A stretch of DNA of 49,363 bases from Pararhodobacter sp. (GTDB lineage Bacteria > Pseudomonadota > Alphaproteobacteria > Rhodobacterales > Rhodobacteraceae): NCBI GenBank assembly GCA_020832545.1, contig JAFIEK010000031.1, positions 1 through 49,363 of the forward strand. The letters run 5' to 3'. This document shows, one piece after another, positions 44,369 to 49,363 of the stretch. The translations under genes were made by a program, and so were the position numbers. The stretch's first letter is position 1; every line of letters begins with the position of its first letter. Below the pieces are notes generated by a model that saw nothing but the letters and a program-made list of their open reading frames with translations, did no database searches and was not told the origin of the DNA.

Positions 44369-45172
44369 TTGAAGACGCAGGTTTCGGTTCTGATCCGCTT
44401 CAGCTACGTCGCCCGGAACGGGTTTCGGGCGGCCATGGGGGGCGTCGAGGCCAGCCGCGCGCTGCTTTATGACCCGCCCCGGCTGGCGCGCCGTTTCGCG
44501 CTCTTCGAGGCGCTGGCGCTTCCCGCGCTGCTGCAGCAGACCGACCCGGACTTTACCACGATCTTTCTGATTGGCAGGGACTTTCCGCCTGAAGCCCGTG
44601 AACGGTTGGCCCGGCTCACAGCCCCGCTGGCCGATCCGCGCATCCTGGCCCTGCCGCCCTTGCCGATGTTCCAGGCAACGAAGCAGGCCTTTCAACGTAC
44701 CCGGCACCCTGAGCGAACGCATCTGGCAACGACCCGGCTGGACGACGATGACGCGCTGGCGCTGGATGTGATCGCGCGGCTAAAGGCGATGCTCGGGCCG
44801 CTGGCGGCGATCAGCGGCGATGACCCGGTAGCGATCGCCTTCAACAACGGTTTCTTTCTGGAGCTTGGCGCGCAGGAGAACAACATCTCGCAAGTGATCG
44901 AACGAACACCGGCAAGTCAGGCGACGACGCTGTTGGTACCCAATGAACAATCCGAGACCATCTTTTCGCGAAACCACCGCCACCTCGGTCAGTTTTTCAA
45001 TCTCTACACAGATGCCGTCACTCCGGCGTTCATCCGCAGCATTCACCGCGATAACGATTCAGAGCCCTTTGGCTCTGGGCAGGTGATCTCTCATGATGAC
45101 ACGACATTGCGGGCGCTCCTGAAAGGGCGTTTTGCTCAAACGCTGGAGGATCTGCGCGCGATACGGCCGTGA
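44369..45172 (+). CDS. putative rhamnosyltransferase-like glycosyltransferase (paralogue A)
   Basis: A 267-residue cytoplasmic protein of the putative rhamnosyltransferase group. It opens VSVLIRFSYVARNGFR, contains FEALALPALLQQTDPDFTTIFLIG, and has an acidic metal/nucleotide-sugar motif TRLDDDDAL (about 121-129) as expected of GT-A enzymes. The start is a TTG at 44369 with an ideal AGGAGG 5 bp upstream. It has the same length and motif order as the convergent gene at 45179-45982 and is therefore its paralogue. The acceptor is unknown; a role in surface polysaccharide is inferred. Confidence 0.75.
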   Translation: MKTQVSVLIRFSYVARNGFRAAMGGVEASRALLYDPPRLARRFALFEALALPALLQQTDPDFTTIFLIGRDFPPEARERLARLTAPLADPRILALPPLPMFQATKQAFQRTRHPERTHLATTRLDDDDALALDVIARLKAMLGPLAAISGDDPVAIAFNNGFFLELGAQENNISQVIERTPASQATTLLVPNEQSETIFSRNHRHLGQFFNLYTDAVTPAFIRSIHRDNDSEPFGSGQVISHDDTTLRALLKGRFAQTLEDLRAIRP

Positions 45173-45178
45173 GTTGGC

Positions 45179-45982
45179 TCACGGCACGCCGCGATAGATT
45201 TCACGCACACGGTTCGCGCAGATACCATAGCGGGTGCGAAACAGGTCTTCGCCGGTTTTGTCCATGAACGCCGCATCGGGCCCGGTGCGCGTGCCCGAAT
45301 CATTCCAGTTACTGATCCCGCGCACATACATGTCAGGGTCATGCAGGGTGATTGTCGGCATGAACCGCCACAGTTTGACATGGTTGAAATTCATCACCGT
45401 CAGTTTCTCGCCGGGTCGCGCGACCACCGACAGGCTGGGCACCCAGTATTGCCGCGCCGTCGGCTCGGCCAGGATGCCTTTCGCCATGGGCTGGGCAATA
45501 TGGCCTTGGGTGAAGTCAATGGCGGTCAACCTGCTGCGGTCAATCAGCGGCCTGACCTCATTCGCGACCGCGCGGGTCTTCTGCACGAAATCACGGCTTA
45601 CGGCGTCATCATCATCCATCCGGAACTGGATGCACGGCTGCCCGTCATTGCGCCGGAACTGGTTGATCACGCCCCCCACGACCGCACGATGCCGCCCCGG
45701 TGCCATGGCCAGCAGCCGCGCCTGTGGCAGGCCCTTCAGCAAGGCCTCAAGCTGTTCGCGGCGATGGACCGGCATGTCTTCGCCGATCAGCACGATGAGC
45801 GTGAAGTCAGGGTCGGTCTGCGCCTGAAGGCTGGCCAGGGTAAAGGCTTCGAAGATGCGAAACCGCTCTTCAAGGCGTTCATCGGCATAGAGAAACCGGA
45901 TACGTTCATCGATGGTTTCATGTTCAGTCTGAAACCCGCCATGTGCCGGATAGGAAAACCGGCAGAACCCCAGAACCTGCAT
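45179..45982 (-). CDS. putative rhamnosyltransferase-like glycosyltransferase (paralogue B)
   Basis: A 267-residue paralogue of the convergent gene, 6 bp away. It begins [19 protein letters not shown], has [26 protein letters not shown], and the acidic motif FRMDDDDAV near residue 120. The last third ([10 protein letters not shown] at the end) differs from paralogue A. The gene faces away from rpsL, sharing the 341-bp gap with the rpsL promoter. Membership in the putative rhamnosyltransferase family is by motif recognition; sugar and acceptor are not evident. Confidence 0.78.
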   Translation of the reverse strand: MQVLGFCRFSYPAHGGFQTEHETIDERIRFLYADERLEERFRIFEAFTLASLQAQTDPDFTLIVLIGEDMPVHRREQLEALLKGLPQARLLAMAPGRHRAVVGGVINQFRRNDGQPCIQFRMDDDDAVSRDFVQKTRAVANEVRPLIDRSRLTAIDFTQGHIAQPMAKGILAEPTARQYWVPSLSVVARPGEKLTVMNFNHVKLWRFMPTITLHDPDMYVRGISNWNDSGTRTGPDAAFMDKTGEDLFRTRYGICANRVREIYRGVP

Positions 45983-46323
45983 CGCTACCTCTTCCAGCGC
46001 ATGTTTGCACGCGCATCGCTAGCACGGGCGGAAGGGGGTGGCAAAGGGTGCAGGAGCTGTTGACAACCCCTGCGACTCCCCATATACGGCGCGCATCCGG
46101 GGTTGGTGTGCCTGCATGCTGGCCCAGGGGCTTTAGAGATCTTAGTGGTCATGATCCGGGCGGAGACGTCTCGATCCTCTGGAATTCCACCGCGGCGCTT
46201 CCAAAAACGGTAGCGCATGCGGTTTTGTGTTTTGTGGACGCGCAAGATACGACATTGCGAACTGCCCCCGGAAACCCCGCTGACGAGTGGTGGTTGAACG
46301 GGTTGCAAGATAGGGCGAATCGA
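45983..46323. other. control region between glycosyltransferase B and rpsL
   Basis: A 341-bp divergent gap. It contains the near-consensus rpsL promoter (46060-46088) and a leader of about 230 nt. I see no further gene; rpsL's reading frame stays open back to 45943, which I attribute to GC-rich composition. Confidence 0.65.
46060..46088 (+). promoter_or_regulatory. sigma-70 promoter of the rpsL-rpsG-fusA operon
   Basis: A perfect -35 TTGACA (46060-46065), a 17-bp spacer and TATACG (46083-46088). This is the best housekeeping promoter in the window and fits a highly expressed translation operon. Confidence 0.8.
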
Positions 46324-47178
<855 letters not shown>

Positions 47179-47190
47179 GGAACCCTGATC

Positions 47191-49314
47191 ATGGCACGCG
47201 ATTATCCGCTGCAAAGATACCGCAACTTCGGGATCATGGCTCACATCGACGCGGGCAAGACCACGACGACCGAGCGGATCCTGTTCTACACCGGCAAGTC
47301 GCACAAACTGGGCGAAGTGCACGATGGCGCTGCTACCATGGACTGGATGGAGCAGGAGCAGGAACGCGGGATCACCATTACCTCGGCTGCGACCACGACT
47401 TTCTGGCAGCGTCAGGAAGACCCGGATGCCGATGGTACGTCGGAAACCAAGTATCGCTTCAACATCATCGACACCCCCGGCCACGTTGACTTCACCATTG
47501 AAGTTGAGCGTTCGCTGGCTGTGCTTGATGGCGCGGTGTGTCTGCTGGACGCCAACGCCGGTGTTGAACCGCAGACCGAAACCGTCTGGCGTCAGGCTGA
47601 CCGCTACAAGGTTCCGCGGATCGTGTTCGTCAACAAGATGGACAAGATCGGCGCCGACTATTTCAAGTGCGTCGAGATGATCAAGGACCGCACCGGCGGC
47701 ACCCCCTGCCCGATCGCTCTGCCGATCGGCGCCGAGGACAAGCTGGAAGGCATCATCGACCTGATCAAGATGGAAGAATGGGTCTGGAAGGGCGAAGACC
47801 TCGGCGCAAGCTGGGTTCGTCAACCGATCCGTGACGAGTTGAAGGATCTGGCCGACGAATGGCGCGGCAAGATGATCGAGCTTGCTGTCGACATGGACGA
47901 CACCGCCATGGAAGCCTATCTGGAGGGCAATGAGCCTGACGAGGCAACCCTGCGCGAACTGATCCGCAAGGGCACTCTGTCGCTGACCTTCTTCCCGGTT
48001 CTGGCTGGTTCGGCATTCAAGAACAAGGGCGTGCAGCCGCTGCTGAACGCCGTGATCGACTTCCTGCCTGCACCGATCGATGTTCCGATGCTGCTGGGCT
48101 TCTCGCCTGATGATGAGACCGAGACCCGCAATATCGAGCGTCCCGCTGCGGATACCGCGCCGTTCTCGGCCCTGGCGTTCAAGATCATGAACGATCCGTT
48201 CGTTGGTTCGCTGACCTTTACCCGGATCTATTCCGGCGTCCTGAAAAAGGGCGACCAGATGCTGAATTCGACGAAGGGCAAGCGCGAGCGCGTGGGCCGG
48301 ATGATGATGATGCACGCCATCAACCGCGAGGAAATCGACGAGGCATTCGCGGGTGACATCATCGCGCTGGCCGGTCTGAAGGACACCACCACCGGCGACA
48401 CAGTTTGCGATCCGTCGAAGCCCGTTGTTCTGGAAACCATGACCTTCCCCGAGCCGGTGATCGAGATTGCGATCGAGCCCAAATCAAAGGCAGACCAGGA
48501 AAAGATGGGCGTCGCCCTGGCACGTCTGGCCGCCGAAGACCCGTCATTCCGTGTGGAAACCGATTTCGAATCGGGCCAGACGATCATGAAGGGTATGGGC
48601 GAACTTCACCTCGACATTCTGGTCGACCGGATGAAGCGCGAGTTCAAGGTTGAGGCCAATATCGGTGCGCCGCAGGTGGCTTACCGTGAAACCATCAGCC
48701 ACAAGGCCGAGGTGGACTACACCCACAAGAAGCAGACCGGCGGTACCGGCCAGTTCGCCCGCATCAAGCTGGTGATCGACCCGACCGAACCCGGCGAGGG
48801 CTACAGCTTCGAATCCAAGATCGTGGGTGGTGCGGTTCCGAAAGAATACATCCCGGGTGTCGAAAAAGGCATCAAGTCGGTGATGGATTCGGGCCCGCTG
48901 GCCGGCTTCCCGGTGATCGACTTCAAGGTGTCGCTCATCGACGGTGCCTTCCATGATGTCGACAGTTCGGTTTTGGCCTTCGAGATTGCGGCACGTGCTG
49001 CAATGCGCGAGGGTCTGCGCAAGGCTGGCGCCAAGTTGCTGGAACCGATCATGAAGGTCGAGGTGGTCACACCCGAGGAATACACAGGTTCGATCATCGG
49101 TGACCTAACCAGCCGTCGTGGCATGGTGCAGGGCCAGGACAGCCGTGGCAATGCCAACGTCATCAACTGCATGGTGCCGCTGGCCAATATGTTCGGCTAT
49201 ATCAACAACCTGCGTTCCATGTCTTCGGGCCGCGCAGTGTTCTCGATGCAGTTCGACCATTACGATGCCGTGCCGCAGAACATCTCTGACGAGATCCAGA
49301 AGAAATACGCTTGA
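47191..49314 (+). CDS. fusA: elongation factor G
   Basis: A 707-residue translocation GTPase. G-domain motifs: [15 protein letters not shown] (G1), RGITITSA (G2), DTPGHVDFT (G3), NKMDKIG (G4) and [10 protein letters not shown] (G5). Domains II-V follow, including the [17 protein letters not shown] region and [16 protein letters not shown] at the C terminus. Length is slightly above the E. coli protein (704). It follows rpsG with an AAGGAA site. tuf, which often follows, would lie beyond the window; a palindromic repeat sits directly after the stop. Confidence 0.98.
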   Translation: MARDYPLQRYRNFGIMAHIDAGKTTTTERILFYTGKSHKLGEVHDGAATMDWMEQEQERGITITSAATTTFWQRQEDPDADGTSETKYRFNIIDTPGHVDFTIEVERSLAVLDGAVCLLDANAGVEPQTETVWRQADRYKVPRIVFVNKMDKIGADYFKCVEMIKDRTGGTPCPIALPIGAEDKLEGIIDLIKMEEWVWKGEDLGASWVRQPIRDELKDLADEWRGKMIELAVDMDDTAMEAYLEGNEPDEATLRELIRKGTLSLTFFPVLAGSAFKNKGVQPLLNAVIDFLPAPIDVPMLLGFSPDDETETRNIERPAADTAPFSALAFKIMNDPFVGSLTFTRIYSGVLKKGDQMLNSTKGKRERVGRMMMMHAINREEIDEAFAGDIIALAGLKDTTTGDTVCDPSKPVVLETMTFPEPVIEIAIEPKSKADQEKMGVALARLAAEDPSFRVETDFESGQTIMKGMGELHLDILVDRMKREFKVEANIGAPQVAYRETISHKAEVDYTHKKQTGGTGQFARIKLVIDPTEPGEGYSFESKIVGGAVPKEYIPGVEKGIKSVMDSGPLAGFPVIDFKVSLIDGAFHDVDSSVLAFEIAARAAMREGLRKAGAKLLEPIMKVEVVTPEEYTGSIIGDLTSRRGMVQGQDSRGNANVINCMVPLANMFGYINNLRSMSSGRAVFSMQFDHYDAVPQNISDEIQKKYA

Positions 49315-49320
49315 TTGGTG

Positions 49321-49363
49321 TGGCGGGGTGAACCCCGCCCTACCGCGCCCCCGTAGGGCGGGG
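49321..49363. repeat. GC-rich palindromic intergenic repeat, cut by window end
   Basis: Two overlapping inverted repeats after fusA: GGCGGGGT with ACCCCGCC around GA (49322-49339), and CCCCGCCCTAC (49333-49343) with GTAGGGCGGGG (49353-49363). They form alternative stem-loops, and the sequence at the edge (GTAGGGCGGGG) repeats the start of the unit, so a second copy may continue outside. This looks like a dispersed REP-type element, and one hairpin could also protect or end the fusA mRNA. Confidence 0.6.

Overview
The window looks like the chromosome of a high-GC alphaproteobacterium of the Rhodobacterales (roseobacter/Rhodobacter type). This rests on overall protein similarity as I recognise it, TRAP transporters, a taurine/sulfoacetaldehyde (xsc) operon, the tRNA-Trp/secE/nusG/rplKAJL/rpoBC order, and an RpoH-type promoter before dnaK. 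No search was run, so the genus is not assigned. The window opens with 52 consecutive C residues (probably a contig-end artefact) and closes inside a palindromic GC-rich repeat.

Layout. (1) 70-4084, minus strand: kynureninase, MutT-type Nudix hydrolase, ArgJ (with an unusual Lys/Ala-rich N-terminal extension) and an exported parvulin-type prolyl isomerase. (2) 4271-9741, plus: secA, an exported or anchored protein of unknown function, and a periplasmic substrate-binding-like/OmpA fusion. (3) 9755-13800, minus: radC, dnaJ, dnaK, with a strong hairpin between dnaK and dnaJ and a heat-shock promoter. Divergent from dnaK is a bacterial eRF1-like (baeRF) protein, 14108-15229. (4) 15291-19608, minus: an AEC carrier and a three-gene TRAP transporter with a TakP-like binding protein. 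(5) 19796-27357, minus: tauA-tauB-tauC-xsc-TauE/SafE exporter-citrate synthase-DMT exporter, a probable organosulfonate (C2-sulfonate) import and degradation operon. (6) 27600-30882, plus: dapF-mtaB, tRNA-Trp and a sulfotransferase-like gene. (7) 30963-43319, plus: secE, nusG, rplK, rplA, rplJ, rplL, rpoB, rpoC, with several RNA hairpins and a probable L10 leader. (8) 43478-45982: an accessory pocket of a DMT transporter and two convergent paralogous glycosyltransferases. (9) 46324-49314, plus: rpsL-rpsG-fusA behind a near-consensus promoter.

Most of the window is core gene-expression, secretion and protein-folding machinery. The less ordinary parts are the eRF1-like gene sharing the dnaK control region, the sulfonate operon that carries a citrate synthase but no visible pta or deaminating enzyme, the sulfotransferase-like gene between tRNA-Trp and secE, a terminator-like hairpin between secE and nusG, and the glycosyltransferase pair between rpoC and rpsL. 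I saw no CRISPR array, insertion sequence, prophage or obvious defence system.
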